Shown here: positions 1-12,055 of the stretch, in pieces
Numbering within the stretch: the stretch's first letter is position 1
Layout of the letters: every line of letters starts with the position of its first letter
DNA from: Tigriopus japonicus
Taxonomy: Eukaryota; Arthropoda; Copepoda; Harpacticoida; Harpacticidae
Reading direction: 5' to 3'
DNA: 64,000 bases
Assembly (NCBI GenBank): GCA_010645155.1
Contig: CM021313.1
Coordinates: 672,139-736,138 of the forward strand
The notes under the pieces: model-generated
What the model saw: the letters and a program-made list of their open reading frames with translations, nothing else
Database searches by the model: none
What the model was told of the DNA's origin: nothing
Translations under genes and position numbers: made by a program

Positions 1-1409
1 ATGAATTAGGCAAAACGGTTTGAAAGACCTAGCACAAAAGCTTATTAAGAGATGGTTCACTTATTTTTTGTACGAACAAAACCATAAATATATTCATAAG
101 TCAATGATTTCATTTATTGATACATCCTTTTTCACTACCAATCTGAATTAAAACAATAGCTTACCTTATTTTAGAAAAGTAGAAAGAAACTAGGCCTAAT
201 CAAAAATTTGATGCCGAGCGAGGCTTCTGTTTGTGCACTGTTCAATAATCGAGGAAAAAAAACTTCATCGTCCGTATTCCGGAAAAGGTTTTTTTATTGT
301 TGGTGCTAGGGTCGGAGGGTTGTGCCTCGCCCGGCCAGCGAAGCCAGCCATCACATCGTCCAAAAGTGCATTAAAACTTCATGCAAATCTTTGTCAAGTT
401 AATTTAGCGTCAAATTCGAAAATTTTCATTGAATGATGATGCAAAGTTTGGTCTCAACTCATAATTGATCAATCCCGTTGATGATCTTCATCCAAATGTA
501 ACGAAACTTATCTTGGGAACGTACCTGAAAGTTTACTAGGTTTAGTGAATTATAGCAATGTCTTTCGTCATCGAAGTTGACAAAATGAATGAATGATACT
601 TGAATGCACACCAATTATTTTCTAATGCAAGATGAAAAGGTAATATCCAGACATAATTTGCAGCTGAGGCCATAAAGTAAGCGAGTTCATTCCAGTTTTG
701 TGGCTTTTTCCTTCAAAATTTTCCGCAGTCAGCCAAAAAATCAAGTCGTTTTGGGCAATAACGACGCAACTAAATGTCAAGTCCGCCCCTTTGAAAGACG
801 ATTCTTTCTGCAAGGTAGTAAATGTCGTTTCATGTGTCGTTGAGCCGCTACATGTGTCCTTATGATTCCAATTTTTGATAGTGAATCGACCGCCAACGGA
901 GTGTTTCATTCACCGAGTGGATGAAGTGGACAAACTTCTGGCCTTCTTCCAAACTCGCAAAAATTGTCCATTGTGCAGTAAAAATCTACAGGAAAAGGTT
1001 ACACCAAATGAACTCACACTCCAGCAATCATCGACGGGTCTTTCCAACGAACTCTCCAGAGCTTGTCACACTGCTTAAAACAAATTTCCTCTCCATCAAA
1101 ACACTCTTCAAACTGTTCAAATAATGGAATCACAATGTCTGATGGTATTTCCAAAGAAGATCTTTTCCGATACAAACCTGGCAATAACTAATCAAAAAAT
1201 ATATTTGTTTAGTCAGTGACAAGTTGAGCGTGTAAAGGAAACTCTGAGACGAAGAACGTTTGGCTCCATTCGCCTGCACATGGGAAAGGTTATTGTCAAA
1301 TTGTAAATTTCGTGAAGCTCTTGGACAATGAGCTGCTAAGATCGTCGAGATCGACGCGTTCTCGTTCCAAAAGCCCTTCCTCCACATTTGTGAGGACATC
1401 GTCAAAGCG
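1..1409. other. AT-rich flank upstream of troponin I
   Basis: No supported gene. The short open frames here lack domains and are probably chance. A fragment of a dispersed GC-rich repeat lies at about 283-350 (listed separately). The troponin I promoter and 5' untranslated region should fall in the last few hundred bases, but I see no clear TATA box. Confidence 0.5.
283..350 (-). repeat. dispersed GC-rich repeat, copy 1
   Basis: Read on the minus strand this contains GCCGGGCGAGGC, then ACAACCCTCCGACCCTAGCA. It matches the segments near 9034-9112 and 14830-14875, which share the core GGCGAGGCTCAACC and a CCTAGCA block. It is an island of GC-rich sequence in AT-rich DNA, so a dispersed mobile-element fragment is likely. 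The class is unknown. Confidence 0.6.
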
Positions 1410-4400
1410 ATGGGAGCGGAAGAGTAGGTATCCTTGTAGACCTTGATCGATTCATTTCTCAATTAATATGTGGGTCTTTCCTTGGGTTCAAGTGAGAAAG
1501 AGGCCCGCAAGGCCAAGATTCGGCAACAATTGGAGGAGCAAGCCGCTTCTGGTCGCAGAAAGAAAGGTTTTATGACCCCAGAGAGGAAAAAGAAACTCAG
1601 GGTAAGTTGAGGAAAAATTACTTTTAAAATGCTTAAGAGATTTGAACATTAAATTAGATAAACCTTCTCTCGTTCGTTTTTCACGAGAGGATTTTCAATT
1701 CACCAAAAATACTTTTATAATCTTTAATTAACGCTCTCTACCACCGGATTTATATGAATAAAGCAAAGTCATGAGAGTCTACGAAATACAAATGTGTCGA
1801 AAAACAACAACAATAAAGTTGAATTAATAACCTGAGCTGCACTTTTTCAAGACCGTTTCAAGCTTTGCCATGTCTTTTTTAGACAAACTTGCTCTTGGTT
1901 GATTTCAATGTTAAGAAGACACCCTAGAAGTCTTTGAGATGAAATGAACGTTTTTTAATAGACAAGGCAATGAAGAAATTAGTTGATTGCCATCTAAATA
2001 GCCTGTTCGAAATATGTTGCCCAATGGTCAAACTTTAATGCAAATTGGTGAACTCAAAGTTTTAACTTTACAGGGTGTTCTGGCAAAATTTACAATATTG
2101 GGACCTTTTCACAACACAGAAAAACATACAAAAATCATACACAAAAGAAAGAAAAGTTGTACACCTGGAGATATCTATTTGAATGATATATCTTTTGGTG
2201 TAGGTTCATTCACTATCAAAGCATTTGGTTCATTTTAAACCAAAAATGTCACAACATTCTACATTGGAGTTTTTTGAAGTAATACTTGCGTTTTGCAATT
2301 TCAAGTAATGATGTCAAAAAACAATATTTCAATCACCTACAAATTGAATCAACTATTGACTCAAAGTTTTTAAGGTTTAATGGTAAATGCAGTGGCTAAC
2401 CTGACTGACTAGATAGGTCAATAATGAATATATTTTTATCCTTACCATTTATAGTATGTGCCATTAGCCAACTCATGCACAATTTAAAGGCGTGGGGCTT
2501 TTCTTTTTTCACATCTACCAACCTCGATTATCCCACTATCTCTCAAACATTAAAATAGAACTAGCAAAAATCCAAAATCCCATTTAGTACCAAAATTTCT
2601 GTATTTTTTGCTCATCAAAAATTGAACAAGTAAATTGATCCAAAACAAGAACACATACGGTAAGTGCTCAAGATATGGCTCCTACTAATTATCCATTGAA
2701 TGAACCCTAACCGCACCAAAACAGATGTAAAATTTTCTCTTACACTCCATTCTTCATGGTGCTTCTCTACATTTGCCTTGGACAAAATTTCTGACAAAAT
2801 TTCGGTATTAATTTAAGTCCTTTTGTTGCCTGAACCTACTAAAATGATCATTAGGTTCCGAAAACACTTGACTGCAAAATCATCTGCATGCAAAATTCAT
2901 TTCAAAATTTGAATTTTTCAAAAGTTTTTGAGGTTTTTGAACCAAAAAGATATTTCTTTGATTTGGTACTTTAACTTCATTCTTTATTGCACAAGTCTGC
3001 TTTCAGTTTCGGTAACCAAATCTGCAACTGTAATTTCAGCCAAAAGCTCTTTTAGTTCATCACTACATATGAAAAATTATCCTGAATTTTTGTAATGGTG
3101 TACTTGATTCCATAAATTTTGCGTTTATGTGCCATGTTACAAATCGTCTACATTTTGTTCCAACACTCTGCATTGGTTAAAGATTCGTGAACTGATAAAG
3201 AGCCTAATGATCAATATTCAACCTGTAATATAAAAATTCAAGCCTCATTAATGATGCAGTTGCTAAACGTGTTGCTTGGTTGAGTTCATCAAGTTGACGC
3301 ATTCAAGTAATGATCATGCACGAAAAGCTTGAAAATGCAGACAATATTCGCGTCTCGCTTTGTTTGCTTTGATTCTAATCAGAGAAGAATGTCAATTACA
3401 ATTTGTTTTGAAGCAATAATACTTTCAAAAAGTGACTCAAATCAAATTTTCAGTTATTATTACGCAAAAAAGCTGCCGAGGAGTTGAAGAAAGAGCAAGA
3501 ACTGAATGCGGCCGAAAGACGAAAAGTCATCGAGGAAAGATGTGGAAAACCTCGTCATGGAGCGGACACTTCTGAAGGCAAGGGCTCTAGAAAAGTTCCT
3601 GAATATGCACTTCAATCATCAATTTATTGCCCTTCTATGCATTCGCTGACAGATTATCTCTCGAAATTTACCTTTCAGCCGAGCTCAGGTCCATTTGTAA
3701 GATGTATTATGAAAAGATCATGGGCATTGAATGGTCCAAATACGATTTAGAGAAAGCTCTGGCCATGAAGGACTTGCAAGTGAGTTTAAACATACGACTA
3801 TGGCATTGGATAGACTATACTAATTGTTTTGATTTAGATCTACGAACTCAATTTTGCTGTGAACGATATGAGAGGCAAGTTGTAAGTACTTTTCACAAAC
3901 AAACATAACTTCATTTCTGTGATCAATTAAAAAATCAACCTATTTCAGTATCAAGCCAACATTGAAGAAGGTCTCCAAATACGAGAATAAGTTTGCCAAA
4001 CTCCAGAAGAAAGCAGCGGAATTCAACTTCAGGAATCAACTCAAGACCGTGAAGAAGAAGGAATTCTCCATGGCTGAAGACGAAGCTGCAGTAAGTGGAT
4101 GGAAATCCTTTTGATTTTGAAACAATTAACACTTACCTTTCTCTTTGTAGGAGGTAAATCTATTGGAGAGTAATGATTGAAGAGCAGATGATCCCTTCAA
4201 AATACAGGACTCTTTTTCTATATTTGATAAAATTAATCAGCCCTTTGGGTAATGTCTCGAAGCTTAACTTCGAATAGAGTAACCATTTAATCTCCTTTTG
4301 GTTGTCAATTTGGTGTGGATAGATTCAATTTGGCTTCCTCATTCATTTTTTTGCAGAAAAAACCAGATTGGGCCCTTGGTGAAAAGGAAGGCAAAGCAAA

Positions 4401-4520
4401 GGTAGGAGGAATGTGGGTGAACAGGAATGCCCAAAAAATGAAATCAATGATCTATTTTTTTTGATTCGATCAGTTCTTTAAGATTATTCCATCTATTTTC
4501 AGACTCCTGTCGCCGATTAA
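1410..4520 (+). CDS. troponin I
   Basis: Inhibitory subunit of the troponin complex on muscle thin filaments. Nine coding exons fit: 1410-1423, 1493-1601, 3454-3577, 3679-3779, 3838-3881, 3949-4090, 4151-4153, 4357-4401 and 4503-4520, giving 199 aa, the usual arthropod length. Visible hallmarks are KKGFMTPERKKKLRLLLRKK (N-terminal troponin C/T-binding helix), AAEELKKEQ, IEERCGKP, VNDMRGKFIKPTLKKVSKYE, AKLQKKAAEFNFRNQLKTVK and EKKPDW near the C-terminus. All exon phases agree. The first exon (ATG GGA GCG GAA GA) is inferred from phase and its GTAGGT donor; an upstream alternative start cannot be excluded. Intron 3 starts with GC rather than GT, and one exon is only GAG; both are discussed as findings. 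The large 1.85-kb intron 1602-3453 contains no gene I can support. Confidence 0.93.
1602..3453 (+). other. large troponin I intron
   Basis: Bounded by GTAAGT and TTTTCAG. It holds AT-rich DNA with no convincing open frame. A stretch at about 2890-3020 loosely resembles 9975-10125 (a TTTTTGAGGTTTTTG-type segment followed by TTTCGGTA), suggesting a decayed dispersed repeat. Troponin I genes often carry enhancers in early introns, but none can be identified by eye. Confidence 0.5.
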
Positions 4521-5794
4521 GAGAAAACATAATCGAATTTTGGAGAAATCAGCACCAGAAGAGAAATGAAGCAAATCCCTATCACAAGTCTGATTAATTT
4601 ATTAGTTTTGTCAATGATGTGTGTATAGCTAAAGAATGTTTCAAAACGACAAGAATATTAAACAATCCAAAGATTAAGATCCGGAATCTAAAGCTTCTTC
4701 CCGCAAACCATGAAATTTCGTAATTCTTAAAAGTTTTGGTTGCGCAACGTCGAAAGTCTCTTTGCCGCAACCTCCAAATCCAGTTGCTCCGAAAACACGC
4801 TCCTTAAGTTCAATTCTTGAGGAACAAAATGTGAAGCCATACAAAGCAACTTCCCTTTCATACCCTCTTTGCAATAGCGTAATTAACCACTGAAATTTTC
4901 TTTTCAACAAATTTTGAATTTTTCTTGCGACAAATATTTAACGCCCCAAACAAAGATGTAATTGGACTCTCACCAAGAGATTGCCACAAAAGATGTTCGT
5001 TCAATTTGTTAATTTTACCTTCACAGTAAAGTTCGACGGAATTATTGGGTGAAAAACGAGTGAGAACGCCTATCAAGCCTTGCTTTTCTGGACTTTTTGG
5101 CCATAAACTCCAGGACTTTAAAAGAAAAATAAGAAGCTTGACCAACATTCCTGCTCTCGTCAAAACGACAATTTCTTTCTTTTCTTCAAGACCGAGAAAA
5201 ACTTAAAAGACACAAGAGCCTAATCTAACTCAATCTTTAGGCCATAATTTTATCTAATGGGATATTCTTGCTTTTATTGAGTCCTTTAAGCGCAACCAGT
5301 GAAATGGAAAACACGTGCAACCTTTGAGCTTTAATACGCAAAATTTTTGTTCTTACGTGTCCAATATACATTGAGAAGTTCGAAAATAGGTTAAACGTTT
5401 GCGTCAGGGTGCAATATTTGGAGCTGTATTACTAAGGTGACCTCCCAGTCTTATGTACTGTGACCTCCCAGTCAGCTGCTCGTTAAAGGACCCAATAGCG
5501 GCATGCTCCTTCTTGCTTTGGTTCCTTTTTCCGTCGCTTCTTGTAGTCTTCCTGTTTTTCAAATCCATGAAATTTCAATAAATACAAGAGAGTTGATCGG
5601 TATTCTTGCTTTCACTTAAAGGAAACTTACACCCTTTGACTCAAAGGCTAAACAAACGTAAAAGAAGGAAGAGCATTCCTTTTTATTATGTTACCTAAAT
5701 TTTCACTTATTTTGTATCATCGATAAAAAGACAAGCACAAGTTATTCTTCCAATTTATTTCCTTCTTCTCTCTCGAGGAGCAATGTTCTTGTAA
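4521..5794. other. intergenic, no gene seen
   Basis: The troponin I 3' untranslated region should lie at the start of this stretch. Minus-strand open frames at 4674-5163 have no recognisable domain. The sequence GTGACCTCCCAGTC occurs twice, about 26 bp apart, near 5440-5475. Confidence 0.4.
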
Positions 5795-6661
5795 ATGAGA
5801 ACAAAAAGATCAGCTTTAGATAGATTTTTTGGATTTATTAACCAAGTAGAAGAGAAGCAAAAGAATCAAAACAAAAAGAAACAGGCTCTAAAACATGAGA
5901 ATTTTGCCATTGAATCAGCTTATAGTGAACTTCTACAAGCAAGAAACTTTTTTGTCCAATTATTAGTGCCAATTGGCGTAGTAACCTACAACCTAACGGT
6001 AATGAATATGCTAACCAATCAAGAACAATTTGAGAGCTCGCAGAATGTTCTCAAGAATCCAATACTTGTGCCCTTACACTGTGCCCAATTAATAATGAAT
6101 GGATTTTTGGACGAAACTATGTTCTCTTTCATATTTTTGAAGCATATTGGTTCTTTGGAATTAAAGGTGATGATGACTGAAGAGAACAAGGATGATGAAG
6201 ATAATACTTTTGGTGGTGGTGTTGAACGAAGTTTTTATCAAATCTCGCAATAGCCGCTGTCACACGCACAAGAGTCCACGTGGGGATTTTTGCGCCGTGT
6301 CAAAGCAGCTGTTGAAAGATAAGGTTTGGTTCCAGTTTTCTTTGTACAACAATTATGTGCTCCATGGTGAACCCAGTGAACATTCGCTGAACATCAGGGA
6401 CCCTGCAATCAGAAAATCAAAACCATTTTTTGGGAGATGTTAGGGACTTGTTCACTTCAATGATCCGCATTGTGCTTGCCATGGTTTTTCTATGAAATTC
6501 CTTTTGGACAACTACTACAATGAATATGATTCCTTCCTCCAAGAAAAACAAAGGAACCTGAATTTTCCAACTCTTCAGACTAAAATACTTGAATTCATTG
6601 AAGTATCAAAAGCAAACAAAGAAATGTTCTTACTGACTGGTAATGTGATTCGAGATGTTTA
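5795..6661 (+). pseudogene. unrecognised, probably decayed coding remnant
   Basis: An AUG-initiated frame of 152 codons (5795-6253) is followed in other frames by open stretches at 6192-6443 and about 6455-6661. The three could be pieces of one longer protein broken by frameshifts or unseen introns. I recognise no family. The composition is AT-rich like the surrounding DNA and unlike the GC-richer genes from 15 kb onward. The setting among repeats suggests a mobile-element or pseudogene remnant. It could also be chance. Confidence 0.2.
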
Positions 6662-8722
6662 GTAGTGATGGTTCCAAATGACACTGGCGGTCAGGTCTTG
6701 ATGTTCTCCAATTTAAATACTCGATGGATTGTTGGTTGGTCGGTCGGTTGGTAGGGTGGATGGTTGCATGGAGGGGGTGGCTGCTGAGACCGGATTGCTA
6801 ATCGGATGAATAAGGAAGCCAAGGCAAACCCACGATTGGAACTTCGTCAACCAAGGCACATGAGATACAGAACAAGTGAATGAGTGAGTGATGGATGGCA
6901 GGAGTAGCACTCGTGGAAAAAGAAGAAGCCCTTGGAATGGCTGACGAAGCCCAGAGTTCAACACTTTCACACGCAACGGGTACAACCACATGGCTTGTTG
7001 TAGTCCTCTATAGCCAGCTACACATGTACAAGCTCCTTGAAGTCTTAATTTGAATTCGAAATCATTGTGGATAGTTTAGACTGTAGCTTTTTCGAAGGTT
7101 AGGAAAGCTTGAAAGTTGCTTTGCTTTTGTCCCAAAAGCGGACCACGAGTCCCGTAGACAACCAGGGAGGAGGATCAATTGGCTTCCTCATGTTTGAATG
7201 CATGATGATCCCTGACATCAACTTTGAGATTCCCAGGGGCGGTTCACATTTTACCTGAAACTCCAATGATATTTCTATATGAAAGTCACACCAAAGATGA
7301 ATCCCAGACACATTCTAAAGCGTATTTACTCAAATCATTTTCAAACATGAAGGCAGGGAATGAACGAATGAAATCATTTTTTGGAAGTAACAGTGTAAAC
7401 TCGGGTCTCTAGTTGAACCGTTTCAAAGTTGAAATAGTACCGTTTATATGTGAGCTTTAATGATGAAGAAATAAATACGGAAATTTAACTAGCAAGAGAA
7501 AAATATGAATGGGTAAGTTGGTGTGCAAGGACGACAATCCTTCATTTTTACTTCATCATTCTTCAGATTTGCTGACTTTCCATGTAGAATATTTCTGTGC
7601 TTCCTTAGATAAGAGTTTTCTAAAATGAACAATCCATTTTCAAGAAAAATTGCAACTCTATCAGAAAACTGAACAAGTTGGATTTTGAGGGGCAAAGTTT
7701 GTTCAAATGTGCTTTCCTTGCAAATTGTGAAGGAAGAAATAGTAATGTACATGTTACTTAAAGTGTGGCTGAAGGATTGTTTGAACATTGTACAGCCTTG
7801 AAAATATTAGTAAGTGGATGCTTTTAAATATATGTCTGCGCTGTAAATTGTGCATGGAGGATTCCTTGTTCAGATTTAGGTAGTAGTCAATCTAATGTCG
7901 ATTTGTCTTGAACCTCGCTCATGAAGCCTCTCCCATCATTGTGGTAAAAAAATTTGGACAAAGTCCATGAATGCATTTGAAAACATTAACTTTTAGATAT
8001 CTTTCATGCCCACGTTCAAGCTGTATAATCGTGGTAATTTCAACCTCTCCCAATGGGACAGGTTTCCCATGCTACTATTTTCACGGATGTAACACAATTG
8101 GACTTTTTCAATTTTGAAGACCGCTCGATTGATCTCGATCGCTCGAATCGCCCAAATGAGAGAGGCACACGCAGGCTGCAAAATGATTTTGTATAATATG
8201 AGCATTGTAGTTTGATTTCTCGACTTGAAAGTTCGGCGAATTCACTTGGTTGAAATGCTTTTCTAACCTTGATCGTCGAACTTCCCCGCCCATGTCTTGA
8301 ATTTAAAACCCAAGATCAGAGATCGAAGATCTCTTTTAGATCTTTTAAATTTTGAAGCTTTTAGAGCGTCGTGTTCAATTTACGCTTTCACACATGATAT
8401 ATCAATAAAGCGGACAAAAGTATGTTATTAAATGTAAAATATTAATTTCAAAACATTGTCCCTTTTGTGCACAAGATATAGTATAGCATACAAGATCGCA
8501 TAGAAGAATTTTGTTAGAATGTTCCAAAATCAAATCAGATTAACGGTCCTGGCACTCTGTTTCAAACACAACTGCTGACTTGAGAGTAAAATTAGTCAGG
8601 AATAATCTAAATGGCTTGTTCTTGACTGAATGCTTTTGGTAAGCTTTGAAAAAATCTTAAATGCGTTATCATGCGCCCTTGTGCTGAAAACACCTTCAAT
8701 GATCCAAGAGTACACTCAAATA
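6662..8722. other. intergenic, no gene seen
   Basis: The region contains a short G/T-rich low-complexity tract (about 6724-6780, GGTTGGTCGG-like) and several small open frames without domains. Nothing here can be supported as a gene. Confidence 0.4.
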
Positions 8723-8794
8723 GGGAGGAGACGTGGCGTCGTGGTTAGCGCAGTTTCCTATAGTGAGAGAGGTCCTAGGGTCGATTCTCCTCCC
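8723..8794 (+). repeat. tRNA-like sequence, probable SINE head
   Basis: A 72-nt segment is closed by a perfect 7-bp acceptor-like stem: GGGAGGA at 8723-8729 pairs with TCCTCCC at 8788-8794. It holds an A-box-like TGGCGTCGTGGTTAGCGC and a B-box-like GGGTCGATTC just before the 3' strand. The T arm pairs poorly and the anticodon arm is not clear, so a functional tRNA is unlikely. It is best read as the RNA polymerase III promoter head of a tRNA-derived SINE, or a tRNA pseudogene. Confidence 0.5.
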
Positions 8795-8854
8795 TGACCT
8801 TTCTCAAGGAAATTTTTAGACGCTAATTCACACCCACAGACGGAGCACCATTTT

Positions 8855-8954
8855 GAGGCTAGTTTTTCAGACGCAAAGATCAATCTCAAGATCGGACTTA
8901 AAGTACTGTAGTACGATCTTGAGATCGATCTTTTGCGTCTAAAAAACTAGCCTC
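8855..8954. mobile_element. 100-bp foldback element, copy 1
   Basis: Near-perfect palindrome: GAGGCTAGTTTTTCAGACGC on the left mirrors GCGTCTAAAAAACTAGCCTC on the right. The inner arms read CTCAAGATCG and CGATCTTGAG-like, with a short centre (AAAGTACTGTAGTAC). Two further copies of the same length lie at 57941-58040 and 58046-58145. This is the architecture of a tiny non-autonomous foldback element. It has no coding capacity, and no target duplication is clear. Confidence 0.8.
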
Positions 8955-9011
8955 TGATATCGGACATGAGATTGCCTATCGGAACAATTTGGACGATGCA
9001 TACAATTTGGA

Positions 9012-9112
9012 CCTCGCCCGGCTGGCTTCGCTTGCCGGGCGAGGCTCAACCAATGAACACGGAAATCATTCCAGTGCTTCTTGGCTCAACCCGCCGACCC
9101 TAGCACCAGTAC
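9012..9112 (+). repeat. dispersed GC-rich repeat with hairpin, copy 2
   Basis: It begins with a perfect hairpin: CCTCGCCCGGC (9012-9022) and GCCGGGCGAGG (9034-9044), an 11-bp stem with an 11-nt loop. CTCAACC follows, then after an insertion-like spacer CTCAACCCGCCGACCCTAGCACCA. It shares cores with the copies near 283-350 and 14830-14875. Confidence 0.65.
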
Positions 9113-11955
9113 TCTAAAAATCTGATTTTGTAAATAATAATTTTGAAATTATATTTTTTATGTCAATCTACAATCCACACAACCACTGTTCTGAGAGTTT
9201 TGAACTGTGGGAGATCAATCATATCGATTTTTGTACACTCAAGGGATATTCGTGCGGGCAATGTGATGTGTATTATGTGACCCAATAGCTCATATGCTGA
9301 CGTCAATACTTCAAACACGACCAAAAAGAAACCCGGTAAATATTCAATTTGGGGGTAAAAACAAAAATAGGCCCTTTTTACTGGTCAAGGGATCAGGTGA
9401 TCAAAATTTGCTGTTTGGACGAATAGACGCATGTAAAATGAACAGTGGAAAATTTATTTTCTGTAAGACCACAAACATGCAAGACTTAGATGGCGTTACA
9501 AGTTTGGACTTCTGGACCCCAGCTTTTGATCAGGCTAGTCAATTATCAATTTCTACCAATCTGACTTTGTGAGAGGGTGGGAGAAGAGTCAGAAGACGGA
9601 CATCCAACCAAGAATTGGGGCTTAGAAACGAGCAATTCAAAAGTGCATGATGACTTGGACTCGCGTGAAGTTTTTGGCTTTGGTTAACGCTTCAATTCTT
9701 GACATTTACATGGTTGAAACCTAGGACGAACACTAAATTTAATTTCTTGCATTAAGGCCAGTCAAACATTCTGTCGATAGTTATGCAGTGCTTGAAAATC
9801 CACATGATCGAACTTTACACCATTGGTCTTGGACGACCCTTTTCTAGTGAAAACCGAACCGAAACCGAACCGGAACCGAAAATTTCGGCCGAAAGAGGGC
9901 TCAACAGAAACCGAAACATAAAACATACTTTTCAGGCTGACTTCAAAATCAAACAAGTACAGGATTCACTTTAAAATTCAAATTTAAGTTGCTCAAATAT
10001 TTGATGTTGGGGAGTCGCAAATTTCAAAATCGGAAAACTTAGGTTTTGGAGGTTTTTGGACCACGAGATCTTTGATTTTGTTGTCAAACGCCATCCTTTA
10101 TAGTGCCTGTCTGCATTCCGTTTCGGTAGGCATAACCGAAACAGAAACCGAACCGAAACGGTCGTAAACCGCACATAATTTTAGCAAAAACCGCTTTCTG
10201 TTCATCACTCTCGTTTTCACCCTTACTGGTTAGATTACAAACCCTCCCACTTAATTTCTTCCAAATGCACTGAAATATATTCCAGTCAAACCATTGTGAA
10301 ATCACGATTTTTACATAGCTATTTCTAAAAGACTTTTCCATTTGACCTGTCTTTTTTTACATCGTAATATGATTATGCATATACAATTTCTTTTTAATGC
10401 GCCATGACATGACCGAGAGTCTCAATAAACACTATTATTATTACTTAAAACGTTATTAATTTCCAGTCCACGCTGGTCAAAAATTGTTTGTTTTCAAGGA
10501 CCAGATTTTCGAAAAATGTTATATTTAAGACCAATGGCATGGATTTTGTACACAGACGTTAATTGTAGAGATGCTTTTCATGATCAATTTGTTTAAATAG
10601 AGTCGCATTATTTGTAGCGCTTGTAAAAAATCCGGAACAACAAAATTAAAAAAGACATGTTTTTCAGGCTTAAAGTTCGACAATTTCTGTGTTTCTCGGG
10701 GCCCTTCAGAATGTCCCACCACAAGGCTCAATAATACACTTTTAGCATCTCATTACAGCGAATCTATCGGTCTGGAAAGTTCTTTCAAATTATTTCTCAG
10801 GCTCTGATGGATGAAACCTAAAAGGAGGTTGAACTTGCTTTCGCTACTCTAAGCGCCAAAATTGTGTAAAAAGTGAAAAACGACAAAAAAAGGTTTCCTT
10901 CATTACTCCTTTACGAATAAAATTTACAAGTTTTTTAGCTTTTGCCAGAGCAGAATTATCAGGTTTTTAAAGTGTCGTTGGATTTAAAAGCTACCCTGTA
11001 AAAGCTTGAATGTGCCCACGTGACGTACGACCAAAAATATATAATTGATGGCATTATGATTCACAATCTATGTTCAATAGCAAAATACCCAGATATATTT
11101 GGTTTTGTTTTTGATGATAGAACATCACATCATATACGTGATGTATTGTCTATAATGGAACATATCTTGTACAAGTCACAGTCCAAAAGTGGCCCGAAAC
11201 GTTGTCAATCTGAATCAGGAATGCAAAAGTACCCGGATGAAGAAATAATTCATCTCGTTAATGCCGAAATGGGCTACCTGGTTACATGCATCAATTAAGA
11301 TTAACGTGCCTTACATTGCTCCAATGATGGTAGTTTTCCAAGTTTAACATTTGAACTGCAACACGAATCGATACTAAAAACGCGCGTTGTCATGAGAAAA
11401 AAAAATAGATTAATTTTTTCACTGTTACATCCGTTAAAGAAGCATTAATCGCTCAAAATTATAGTGAAGAGTGAGAGAAAGCTTCCAGGGAGGTCCATAT
11501 CAAGACCTTAGGACGAACACTTGTGAAAGTCTGTCGACAGAAAAGGCCTAGCTTTGCACGAGGGCTCTTTCATCTTTGTCCCTTCTTAGTCAAGTCCAAA
11601 AGAAGAGTTTGAAAGTGATTCAAGAGGAGCACCAAAATCCACGTGATTTGGCACGCTGTATTTCTTTGATTTCTTTAGTAAACTAAATGAGTGTCACAAT
11701 ATTTCATACTTGTAATATTTTGTGTCAGAACTTCGCGGTTGCGAATCAGGGCTGACTCAGTGAATATTTTATGATAGGCTCCAAAGCCACCGATTATACA
11801 TGTATCAGAATGGTTTGGATATGGATCGGACAACATTATCTCTATGAGACAAGTTCTAAGATAAAACAATTATCAAGAAGTATGGCACATCATTTTTTAT
11901 TATTTTGTTAGCTCTGTAGAGAGACTAAATCAAGCTTAAAAAATAATGATGTCAA
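9113..11955. other. gene-poor AT-rich region
   Basis: No gene can be supported. Two patches (about 9848-9885 and 10130-10165) are rich in the short unit ACCGAA/AACCGAAACC in the same orientation, about 290 bp apart, and resemble decayed satellite or retroelement sequence. Open frames at 9294-9572 and 11020-11298 have no recognisable domains. Confidence 0.4.
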
Positions 11956-12055
11956 NNNNNNNNNNNNNNNNNNNNNNNNNNNNNNNNNNNNNNNNNNNNN
12001 NNNNNNNNNNNNNNNNNNNNNNNNNNNNNNNNNNNNNNNNNNNNNNNNNNNNNNN
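11956..12055. other. assembly gap (100 N)
   Basis: Exactly 100 N, the conventional size for a gap of unknown length. It directly abuts a 32-bp tandem array, so the array probably caused the break and its true length is unknown. Confidence 0.98.

Noticed and set aside
8723..8794. Functional tRNA gene
   Set aside because: The acceptor-like stem is perfect, but the T arm pairs poorly and no clear anticodon arm is visible. A SINE head or pseudogene fits better.
9840..10170. Internal telomere-like repeat (ACCGAA words)
   Set aside because: The unit is irregular and does not match the arthropod TTAGG repeat or other known telomere units.
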